This document shows, in pieces, positions 55,347 to 62,977 of a stretch of 64,000 nucleotides of DNA. The translations under genes were made by a program, and so were the position numbers. The stretch's first letter is position 1; every line of letters begins with the position of its first letter. Origin of the DNA: an uncultured Eubacteriales bacterium (GTDB lineage Bacteria; Bacillota; Clostridia; TANB77; CAG-508); assembly GCA_949840345.1 (NCBI GenBank), contig CATKWX010000002.1, positions 62,001-126,000 on the forward strand, given 5' to 3'. The notes under the pieces were generated by a model. That model did no database searches, was not told the DNA's origin, and saw only the letters and a list, made by a program, of their open reading frames with translations.

Positions 55347-56028
55347 ATGATAAGGACGTTGATTGCAGATGATAATTTACAATTTTCTATAAGTATTATT
55401 AATAGTGTAGTAAGTAAAATAGGTGAAATAAAAGTAGACTGTATAACTAGAGACGGCATTGAAACAATAGACGCTATATCTAAAAATTATTTTGATTTAG
55501 TGTTACTAGATTTACAAATGCCTAAAATGAGTGGAATAGAAGTATTATCGGAAATAAAAAAATTAGATATTATAAAAATTCCTAAAATAATAATATTATC
55601 AGGAGATTTACCATTATTAGAATATGCTAATATTAGTAATATGGTGCGTGATATAATATTAAAACCAGAAAGTATAGATAATATTTGCAAAAGAATATCA
55701 CAAATAGTAAATGAAATAAGGTATGAAAAAGACCATCATTTAGTAAAAAGAAAAGTAATAGAAGATTTACAAAAAATAGGATACAACTTAAAACATAAAG
55801 GAACTAGATATATAATTGAAGCCATAATGTACATTTATCGGAAATAACAATTTTGAAATGTTACATAATTTAGAAAAAAATGTATATCCATTTATTGCAC
55901 ATAAATATCGTACAACAGTTGCTAATATAAAAACCAATATAGAAAAAGCAACAAAGGCAATAAAAGGAGAATCATATTTATATCCTAAAGACATTATAAC
56001 TGAAATAGTTAATGTTTATGCAGCATAA
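55347..56028 (+). CDS. Spo0A-like response regulator with a +1 shift at CGG
   Basis: A receiver domain (1-125: ADDN acidic pair, phospho-acceptor Asp55 in VLLDLQMPKMSG, Ser85, Lys106) and a Spo0A_C DNA-binding domain (VIEDLQKIGYNLKHKGTRYI). The zero frame stops at IYRK. Skipping C55839 at TAT-CGG-AAA gives IYG-NNNFEMLHNLEKNVYP, FIAHKYRTTVANIKTNIEKA and a normal end (226 residues). Spo0A is the master switch for sporulation. This copy is shorter than classical Spo0A and may be a paralogue. Without the shift the DNA-binding domain is cut. Confidence 0.85.
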
Positions 56029-56040
56029 AAGTATTATTAA

Positions 56041-56079
56041 AAACCAAAGCAGACTTAGGTTAACCTAAATCTACTTTGA
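56041..56079 (-). terminator. Terminator of the 56086 gene
   Basis: AAAGTAGATTTAGGTTAACC/GGTTAACCTAAGTCTGCTTT palindrome with a T run on the minus strand. Confidence 0.75.
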
Positions 56080-56085
56080 CTTTGC

Positions 56086-56364
56086 TTATTTCTGAAAAAC
56101 AATTAGTGGTGGCGAAACAATAGAATCTTTTGTTAAATACTTTGTCATGCCTGATCCAGAGAGATAGACGGCTGAAACACGTATTGAATCCTTTTTGTGC
56201 TTTTTTGTCCAAGCGCTTGTAATTGTTTTTGCAATTGTCTCAACGTCCTTACTCATTGGATTGTTTTGGTCAAGCCGTACCATGCAGCGTTTTTCAAATT
56301 TTCTTACACCAAAAAATGTTTTCCGAATAACAGAAAATGTCACGTCGTAAAGTAAATATCTCAT
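56086..56364 (-). CDS. Small orphan protein, paralogue of the 52159 gene
   Basis: A 92-residue protein (MRYLLYDVTFSVIRKTFFGV). AAGGAGGACTAA precedes ATG 56364. Contains two CGG codons (56325-56323, ATT-CGG-AAA; 56277-56275, GTA-CGG-CTT) that must be read normally. The context of the first (ATT-CGG-AA) is the same as one ytaF shift site, so sequence context alone does not decide the outcome. Codon use suggests acquisition. Function unknown. Confidence 0.62.
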   Translation of the reverse strand: MRYLLYDVTFSVIRKTFFGVRKFEKRCMVRLDQNNPMSKDVETIAKTITSAWTKKHKKDSIRVSAVYLSGSGMTKYLTKDSIVSPPLIVFQK

Positions 56365-56480
56365 TTAGTCCTCCTTAGAGTTGTATAGCCATATATTGGC
56401 TAGAAAGTGGTTATAAGGAAAATTTGTATCTCCTTACAAAATAACGTATATATTAAAATTATATCAAAAATAGACTTAAA
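56365..56480 (-). promoter_or_regulatory. Structured leader shared with the 52159 gene
   Basis: Transcript sense: TTTGTAAGGAGATACAAA hairpin, TAGCC-AATATA-TGGCTA hairpin, then the RBS. A GATATAAT-like -10 lies upstream. Confidence 0.6.
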
Positions 56481-56488
56481 AGTCAAAA

Positions 56489-56929
56489 TTAATTCTCTTC
56501 TATTATTGCTTTGCAAATTAAACCATTGTTATTATATTCAAAGCTTACAGAATATGAGTTAGTGTTTTTTATGTTGCTAGAATCTATAACCTTGGTTCCA
56601 TTAATAATTAAATCTACTTTTCCAATTGAACTATGTTCATTTGAATGAAGAATAGTTTGTATTAATGATTCTACTCGGTTTCCTTCTATATTATTTCCAA
56701 CATAAAAATCAAAATTAGAATTGAATATAGATTTTTCTTGTTCAGTCATTTTATTTACATCGCTAATAGGAGTAGGACTATGGCTTATAGTAACTTCACT
56801 AGTTGGAGTTGCATCATTTGCTAGATTATTCTCCTTATTTTCTTTTTTATAATTTAAAACAACAACAGTAGCAATTATGCCTATTATAACTATGGCTATT
56901 AATGTAAATATAATTACTTTTTTCTTCAT
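56489..56929 (-). CDS. Membrane-anchored small protein of unknown function
   Basis: A 146-residue protein. Residues 4-26 form one helix (VIIFTLIAIVIIGIIATVVV), followed by a Ser/Thr/Pro linker and an outer domain (FDFYVGNNIEGNRVESLIQT, ...). AGGAGGAAC lies upstream of ATG 56929. No family recognised. Native codon use. Confidence 0.6.
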   Translation of the reverse strand: MKKKVIIFTLIAIVIIGIIATVVVLNYKKENKENNLANDATPTSEVTISHSPTPISDVNKMTEQEKSIFNSNFDFYVGNNIEGNRVESLIQTILHSNEHSSIGKVDLIINGTKVIDSSNIKNTNSYSVSFEYNNNGLICKAIIEEN

Positions 56930-57016
56930 ATGTGTTCCTCCTAATTTTATAGTGCGGCAAGCCTAAGGATGCTAGCCCCTACATCGAAATTTAAATGAAT
57001 TTGCATCATTCTTTGG

Positions 57017-57045
57017 AGGAACGGCGACGACGCCGTTCCCTACAA
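57017..57045. repeat. GTAGGG-family repeat, reverse orientation
   Basis: GGAACGGCGACGACGCCGTTCCCTACA; followed by ATTCGGAAATTTCTCCGTAG, the reverse of the module at 24900. Confidence 0.75.
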
Positions 57046-57128
57046 TAATTCTACACTATTCATTCGGAAATTTCTCCGTAGATAATCTCCCGTATATTAT
57101 ATATTAACAAAAATTCTAAATCAATACA

Positions 57129-57811
57129 TTAAATAAATAGTTTATATATTCCAATTAGAATTAGCAAAATTCCAGAAATTATAGACCAAATATTCTTTGG
57201 TAGCTTTATAGTAGAAACTATTTTCTTTCCTAGGAAGCTTCCAAGCGATAAAAATATTAATTGAAAACCTGCAACAAAAACTGGAAACATAATAGAATTT
57301 AAGCCTACAATGCTTCCGCCAATTCCAATACCAATTGAATCTAAGGAAAGTGCAATTCCGAAGATATATTGCCTCTTTTAAATCTATTCTTTTAGACCCA
57401 TCTAAATCCGATGAAATCGGGTCACGAATAATTTTAATAGTAATTCCCAAAGACTTTATTATAAAATTATAATTTCTTTTATTGACTGACATATTACATA
57501 CTGTAGGGAACGAGACCAAAGTCGTTCCGAATCTTGATTTTATCCTTTTTATCAAAACTCTGATAAATAATCCAAATTCCAAGGAAAACTAAAATAAATA
57601 TACCAATATAATTTGCAAAGCTACTAGGAAGAATTGTACAAATTAAGCCTCCTATAAACACTGCAAGAGAGGTAATTAAAATAGATATAATAAATAATAT
57701 AATTTTTGAAAAGAAGTATATTTTTGTATTCCTAATTCCATATGTAATACCAATTCCTAAAGAATCAATACTTACAGAAATAGCAAGAAGAATATAGTTA
57801 ATCACAAACAA
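57129..57811 (-). CDS. ytaF: YtaF/MntP-family sporulation membrane protein with a repeat and two +1 shifts
   Basis: A six-helix protein of the MntP fold; YtaF is its sporulation branch. Part 1 from ATG 57811: SIDSLGIGITYGIRN, to KKDKIKI. There a GTAGGG repeat is inserted and ATT-CGG-AAC occurs. Skipping C57529 enters GTTLVSFPTVCNMSVNKRNY, then KSLGITIKIIRDP, SDLDGSKRIDLKEAIYL. At CTT-CGG-AAT, skipping C57360 gives YL-GIALSLDSIGIGIGGS and the rest to TAA 57129 (226 residues). Both joins recover family motifs (DLDxS-----EA--LGIALSLD). Alternative: pseudogene with repeat insertion. Confidence 0.82.
57501..57529. repeat. GTAGGG-family repeat inside ytaF
   Basis: CTGTAGGGAACGAGACCAAAGTCGTTCCG. 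On the coding strand its end is the CGGA of the first shift. Confidence 0.85.
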
Positions 57812-57939
57812 AACCTCCCATAAATCAATATACTACATAATATGTAAACTAGTAAAAATTGTTGAATAAATGAGAGCATATTTTTAGTACAAGCACATAT
57901 ATATTAATATATATAATTTGAAAGGAAGAGTGAATAATT

Positions 57940-60615
57940 ATGTGGCATACAAAAGCTATTTCAGAGATACGAAGGGAAACTAAAACTAATTTAAAATATG
58001 GTATTGATTCAAGAGAAGTAGAACAAAGAAAACAATTATATGGAGTAAATAAAATAGAAGAACAAAAGAAAAAAAGTTTATTGCTTAGATTCATAGAGCA
58101 ATTTAATGATTTTATGATAATTACATTAATTGTAGCAGCAATAATATCAAGTGTAACTGCATATATGCAAGGAACTAATGATTACATAGATTCTATAATA
58201 ATAGTAGCAATTGTAGTATTTAATGCATTTTTAGGGCTAATACAAGAAAGTAAAGCAGAAAAGGCGTTAGAAGCTTTAAAAAAACTATCAGCACCAACAG
58301 CCAAAGTAAAGAGGGATAATAAAATATTAGATATTCCAAGTGAAGAGGTTGTAGTAGGAGATATATTAATATTAGAGTCAGGTGCATTTGTTCCAGCAGA
58401 CTGTAGATTAATAGATGCATTTAATTTAAAAGTAGAAGAATCTGCTTTAACTGGAGAAACAGTTCCAGTACAAAAAGATGCAAATGTAGTATTAGCGCCA
58501 AACACAGTATTAGGTGATATGGTTAATATGGCTTTTGCTACAACTATAGTTACAAACGGACATGCCGAAGCTATTGTAACAGATGTTGGAATGAATACAA
58601 AAGTGGGACAAATTGCTAAAATGATAATGGTAGATGAGTCTCCAGAAACACCACTTCAACAAAAGTTAGGAGAAGTAGGAAAAAAACTGGGATTAGTAGC
58701 TCTTTTAATTTGTTTTGTAATATTTATAATTGGGTTACTAAAAAGAATTCCACCAATAGAAATGTTTATGACCTCTGTTGGATTAGCTGTTGCTGCAATT
58801 CCAGAAGGATTACCTGCAATAGTAACAATAATGTTATCTATTGGAGTTACAAAAATGGCTAGAAAAAATGCAATAATAAGAAAATTACCTGCAGTAGAAA
58901 CATTAGGTAGTAGTACTGTAATATGTTCAGATAAAACAGGAACACTAACTCAAAATAAAATGGAGGTAGTAGAATTAAGAGATACATTTGGGGATATGGA
59001 TTTACAAAATCGAGATGTGAGTAGTCAGAGGAAAACAAGAAGACTAATTTTAAGACTTGCCTCAATGTGTACAGATGTACATATACAAACTAAGGCAAAT
59101 GAGTATGTTGCAGTAGGAGAACCAACTGAAGTTGCAATAGTAAATGCTGGTTTAAAAATAGATGAAAATAAAGATAAATTATATAGCCAAATGGAAAGAA
59201 TAAATGAAATTCCATTTGATTCTACTAGAAAATTAATGACAACTATTCATAAAATGGGAGATAAATATAGAATTATAACAAAAGGTGCACCAGATGTTTT
59301 AGTAAAAAGATGTAGTAAATTCTATGATAATGGAACTGAAAATAATCTAACAGAAGAAGAAATTCAACACATAAATAAAAACAATACTAATATGGCTGAA
59401 AAAGCACTAAGAGTGATTGCTGTTGCTTATGCAGATGTGGATACGATTCCAACAACAATAGATACATTTACAATAGAGAAAAATTTAACTTTTGTAGGTT
59501 TAATAGGAATGATAGATCCACCAAGAGTTGGTGTAAAAGAAGCAGTAGAAACTTGTAGAAGAGCAGGAATAAAAACTGTTATGATTACAGGTGACCACAT
59601 AATAACTGCAAAAGCTATTGCAAGAGAATTGGGAATATTAAGACAAACAGATAAAGCAATTACAGGAGCTGAGTTAGACAAAATACCACAGGATAGATTA
59701 GAAAAGGAAATAAGAAGTTATTCTGTATTTGCGAGAGTATCTCCAGAGCATAAAGTAAGAATAGTAAAAGCCTTTAGAGCAAACGGAGAAATTGTTGCAA
59801 TGACTGGAGACGGGGTAAATGATGCGCCTGCGCTTAAAAATGCAGACATAGGAGTAGCTATGGGTCTAAACGGAACAGATGTTGCAAAAAATGCATCAGA
59901 TATGATATTAACAGATGATAATTTTGTAACTATAACAGAAGCTGTAAAAACAGGGAGACATATATATGATAATATTAAAAAAGCAGTGCATTTCTTAATT
60001 GCAACAAATGTAGGAGAAATAGTAACAATATTTGTTGGACTACTGCTAGGAATAGAAAGTCCACTACTTGCAATACATTTATTATGGATTAATTTGGTAA
60101 CAGATTCCTTCCCAGCTATAGCGCTTGGACTAGAGCCAATGGATAAGCAAATAATGCAGAAAAAGCCAAGAGATACTAAGAAGGGACTATTTTCAGATGG
60201 ATTATGGGGAAAAATACTTGTAGAAGGTACAATGATAGGAATTTTAACTTTACTTTCATTTAGTATTGGAAATAATCTATATGGGCTAGAGGTAGGAAGA
60301 ACAATGGCTTTTGTATCGTTAAGTATGTTAGAATTAATACATAGCTTTAATATAAGAAGTGAAGAATCAATATTTAAAATAGGAGTATTTACAAATAAAT
60401 ACTTAATAGGTGCACTAATTTTAGGTGCGCTACTACAAGTAGTTGTAATAGCAATACCAGTTTTAGCAAATATATTTGATGTAGTGGCTCTAAATAGCAC
60501 ACAATGGATTTATACAATATTAATCTCAATATCTCCATTAATTATAATGGAATTACAAAAGAAATTAAACGATTTTAAATTCGGGAAGGTAGTGTATACA
60601 AAGAGTAAAATATAA
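57940..60615 (+). CDS. Calcium-transporting P-type ATPase
   Basis: An 891-residue P2-type pump exporting Ca2+. Actuator loop SALTGETVPVQK, ion-site PEGL in AAIPEGLPAIVTIMLSIG, phosphorylation site ICSDKTGTLTQNKM (Asp), hinge MTGDGVNDAPALKNADIGVA, and the C-terminal six-helix block (NLVTDSFPAIALGLEPMD). AAAGGAAGAG precedes ATG. No cytoplasmic metal-binding extension. Native gene with no CGG codon. Confidence 0.95.
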   Translation: MWHTKAISEIRRETKTNLKYGIDSREVEQRKQLYGVNKIEEQKKKSLLLRFIEQFNDFMIITLIVAAIISSVTAYMQGTNDYIDSIIIVAIVVFNAFLGLIQESKAEKALEALKKLSAPTAKVKRDNKILDIPSEEVVVGDILILESGAFVPADCRLIDAFNLKVEESALTGETVPVQKDANVVLAPNTVLGDMVNMAFATTIVTNGHAEAIVTDVGMNTKVGQIAKMIMVDESPETPLQQKLGEVGKKLGLVALLICFVIFIIGLLKRIPPIEMFMTSVGLAVAAIPEGLPAIVTIMLSIGVTKMARKNAIIRKLPAVETLGSSTVICSDKTGTLTQNKMEVVELRDTFGDMDLQNRDVSSQRKTRRLILRLASMCTDVHIQTKANEYVAVGEPTEVAIVNAGLKIDENKDKLYSQMERINEIPFDSTRKLMTTIHKMGDKYRIITKGAPDVLVKRCSKFYDNGTENNLTEEEIQHINKNNTNMAEKALRVIAVAYADVDTIPTTIDTFTIEKNLTFVGLIGMIDPPRVGVKEAVETCRRAGIKTVMITGDHIITAKAIARELGILRQTDKAITGAELDKIPQDRLEKEIRSYSVFARVSPEHKVRIVKAFRANGEIVAMTGDGVNDAPALKNADIGVAMGLNGTDVAKNASDMILTDDNFVTITEAVKTGRHIYDNIKKAVHFLIATNVGEIVTIFVGLLLGIESPLLAIHLLWINLVTDSFPAIALGLEPMDKQIMQKKPRDTKKGLFSDGLWGKILVEGTMIGILTLLSFSIGNNLYGLEVGRTMAFVSLSMLELIHSFNIRSEESIFKIGVFTNKYLIGALILGALLQVVVIAIPVLANIFDVVALNSTQWIYTILISISPLIIMELQKKLNDFKFGKVVYTKSKI

Positions 60616-60618
60616 TGC

Positions 60619-60659
60619 AATATAATATATATAATTTTTTAAAATTATATATATTATAT
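60619..60659 (+). terminator. AT-rich hairpin terminator
   Basis: AATATAATATATATAATTTT pairs with AAAATTATATATATTATATT. Confidence 0.75.
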
Positions 60660-60692
60660 TGCTAATAAAATGTATTTATTATAAAATAATAA

Positions 60693-60718
60693 TGTAGGGG
60701 CGACCATTGGTCGTCCGT
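60693..60718. repeat. GTAGGG-family repeat
   Basis: TGTAGGGGCGACC-ATT-GGTCGTCCG before deoD. Confidence 0.8.
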
Positions 60719-60737
60719 ATTAAAGGAGAGTGAAAAT

Positions 60738-61451
60738 ATGTCATTACATAACGAAGCAAAAAAGGAAGATATAGAAAAAATAGTAATAATGCCAGGAGAC
60801 CCATTAAGGGCTAAATATATTGCAGAAAATTTCTTAACAGGAGCAAAGCTAGTAAATTCAATAAGAGGGATGTATGCATATACAGGTATGTATAAAGATA
60901 AAAAAGTAACAGTAATGGCACATGGCATGGGCATGGCAAGTATGGGAATATATTGTTATGAATTATATAAATTTTATGATGTAGAAACAATAATAAGAGT
61001 AGGTTCTTGTGGAGCATATAAAGATGAACTTAATTTGCTAGATACTATATTAGTAGAAAAGGTATACACTGAAAGTAATTTCGCATATAGCTATAACAAT
61101 GAAGTTGTGAAAGAAGCATATGCAACTGCAAAAATAAATGAATTAATAGAAAAAACAGCAAAAGAAAATAATATAGAATATAAGAAAACAAACATATTTT
61201 GTACAGACGGATTTGACCCATATATAGCAGATTTGCAAGTGCTATTAAATAGACTTCCAAAAGATATAACAGCGTCTGAAATGGAGTCCTTTGCACTTTT
61301 TTATATGGCAAAAATGCTAAATAAAAATGCAGCATGTTTATTAACAGTAGTAGACTCTTTATATGATAAAAAGAATTTGTCAGCAGGAGAAAGGCAAACA
61401 TCATTAAATAATATGATAACATTAGCACTTGAAACTGCAAGAAAAATGTAA
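60738..61451 (+). CDS. deoD: Purine nucleoside phosphorylase, DeoD type
   Basis: A 237-residue hexameric phosphorylase releasing purine bases from nucleosides. KIVIMPGDPLRAKYIAENF-type start, IIRVGSCGAYKDE (phosphate/ribose), ASEMESFALFYMAKMLNKNA (base and ribose), TVVDSLYDKKNLSAGERQTS (catalytic Asp). AAAGGAGAG precedes the ATG. Length as expected. Confidence 0.95.
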   Translation: MSLHNEAKKEDIEKIVIMPGDPLRAKYIAENFLTGAKLVNSIRGMYAYTGMYKDKKVTVMAHGMGMASMGIYCYELYKFYDVETIIRVGSCGAYKDELNLLDTILVEKVYTESNFAYSYNNEVVKEAYATAKINELIEKTAKENNIEYKKTNIFCTDGFDPYIADLQVLLNRLPKDITASEMESFALFYMAKMLNKNAACLLTVVDSLYDKKNLSAGERQTSLNNMITLALETARKM

Positions 61452-61508
61452 AAGTATAATTTTTGCATAACAAAATAAAAAACACACAAAATAAATTTGG
61501 TGATTTAA

Positions 61509-61757
61509 ATGAAAATTTCTTGGTTAAAATTAAAGGATGATAACAATAGTTTTAGAATATTTAAAAATATAGGCTTTGATGTTTATGATGTAGAAGATGT
61601 AGAAGATACTGATAAAAGAATACAAGAGTTGGTAAATAATCATTATAAAACAATTGTGTTAACAAACGAACTTGCAGGGTTTTCAGAAGATATAATAAAA
61701 AGATATAATAAATCTCAAAATGTAAATATTATTATTGCTAATAGCAAACATGAATAA
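61509..61757 (+). CDS. Small Rossmann-like protein resembling V-ATPase subunit F
   Basis: An 82-residue protein: FKNIGFDVYDVEDVEDTDKR, IQELVNNHYKTIVLTNELAG, FSEDIIKRYNKSQNVNIIIA. The pattern (variable N-terminus, alternating beta and helix, LTNELA) fits ATP-synt_F (V/A-type subunit F), but no other V-ATPase gene is near, so this may be a lone relative. Native codon use. Confidence 0.5.
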   Translation: MKISWLKLKDDNNSFRIFKNIGFDVYDVEDVEDTDKRIQELVNNHYKTIVLTNELAGFSEDIIKRYNKSQNVNIIIANSKHE

Positions 61758-61762
61758 CAATA

Positions 61763-61857
61763 GAAAACAAGTGCACATAGGGGACGTAAAAAATGTGCAA
61801 AATATTTTAAATTTTGCACATTTTTTACGTCCCCTATGTGCACTTGTTTTCTATAAA
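61763..61857. repeat. Palindrome with GGGGACGTAAAAAATGTGC core, copy 2
   Basis: Perfect arms of about 44 nt starting ATAGAAAACAAGTGCACATA around the 7-nt loop ATTTTAA. Inner core as in 33976-34078. Confidence 0.85.
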
Positions 61858-61916
61858 AATGAATAAAAACTAAATAATAACATATAATTGAATAAACTAA
61901 AATAAGAGGAGATTAT

Positions 61917-62457
61917 ATGTTAACTAAAAAGGAATTGTATAATAGTTTTGTAAACGACTTTGCTTCTAAATTAAGAAAGCAGGTAGAAAAAAATGAATAT
62001 GATAAAGTAATATTTTTTTGTATTGGTACAGATAGAATAACAGGAGATTCTTTTCGGACCAATTGTTGGGTATAAACTAAGATATTTATTTAGAGATATA
62101 AAAGAAGTAGAGGTATATGGAAATTTAGAGAAAAATATATGTGCAAATAATGCAAATAATATAATAAGTAAAATAAAGAAAAAATATAAAAATCCTCTTG
62201 TAATAGCAATAGATGCAGCGATTTCTAAAAAGGAGAATATTGGGAAAATTGTAATAGAAAATAAGGCAATGTATTTAGGAAAGGCATTGAATAAAAACAT
62301 AAATTGTGTAGGAGATTTAAGCATAAAGGGAATTGTATCTCAAAATGTAAATGTTCCTCAATACAACTTTAGACTATTACAAAATACTTCTTTAAGCTTA
62401 GTAATGAATATGGCAGATGTAGTATCTAGTGGAATATATAATGTTATAAATATATAA
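61917..62457 (+). CDS. yyaC: YyaC-family spore protein (DUF1256) with a +1 shift at CGG
   Basis: A GPR-protease-like spore protein. AGAGGAG precedes ATG 61917. 46 zero-frame residues reach IGTDRITGDSF, then CGG-ACC and a nearby stop. Skipping C62055 gives GPIVGYKLRYLF, NPLVIAIDAAISKKENIGKI, GKALNKNINCVGDLSIKGIV and SLVMNMADVVSSGI to TAA 62457 (179 residues). C(I/V)GTDRxTGDSxGPxxG is the family's signature and the shift lands on its Gly. The zero-frame product would lack nearly the whole domain. Confidence 0.9.
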
Positions 62458-62532
62458 ATGTATAACCTAGAAAAAATTGGAAAAAATTAATATATACATA
62501 TATTGTATAAACCAGTTTTCTAGGAGGTACAA

Positions 62533-62871
62533 ATGGAAGATAAATTAAAGAATATTGTGGTTTTGAAGGATTTACCATCTAATATAGTTGAAGAGGCAAT
62601 TGTTATATTAAAAGGAGATAAAAAAAGAATAGAATGTGTAAAAAAGCATATAAAAAATGAGTCATATAAAAAGCAATTTAAAAATATAGAGAAGCCAAAA
62701 GATTATATTGTAAAAGAAGCGCAAATGGTAATTAGTAATTACATTTCTAATATTGAAGGGCAAAAGATAATAAGGAATAAAAAGGATAATAAAAAAATTG
62801 AAAAGAAATATAGAAGAATGCAAATTGCGACAATTATAATGTTTATTGTATTGATAATAAACATATTGTAA
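62533..62871 (+). CDS. C-terminal membrane-anchored small protein
   Basis: A 112-residue protein, charged and helical, with one C-terminal helix (MQIATIIMFIVLIINIL). AGGAGG precedes ATG 62533. It lies between yyaC and the SpoIIQ-like gene and may be a sporulation gene by context only. Confidence 0.65.
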   Translation: MEDKLKNIVVLKDLPSNIVEEAIVILKGDKKRIECVKKHIKNESYKKQFKNIEKPKDYIVKEAQMVISNYISNIEGQKIIRNKKDNKKIEKKYRRMQIATIIMFIVLIINIL

Positions 62872-62924
62872 ATTATATTTTTTCTTCATAAATAAATATA
62901 TAATTTTTAATACTCATAAAATAC

Positions 62925-62976
62925 CTCTTTTTCACATATACATTAATGTATATGAACAAAGGAAGAGGTGTTTTTT
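62925..62976 (+). promoter_or_regulatory. Terminator-like hairpin that includes the M23 ribosome binding site
   Basis: ACCTCTT ... CATATACAT-TA-ATGTATATG ... AAGAGGT then TTTTTTT and ATG 62978. The AAGAGGTG strand of the lower stem is the only SD candidate. Confidence 0.65.
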
Positions 62977-62977
62977 T

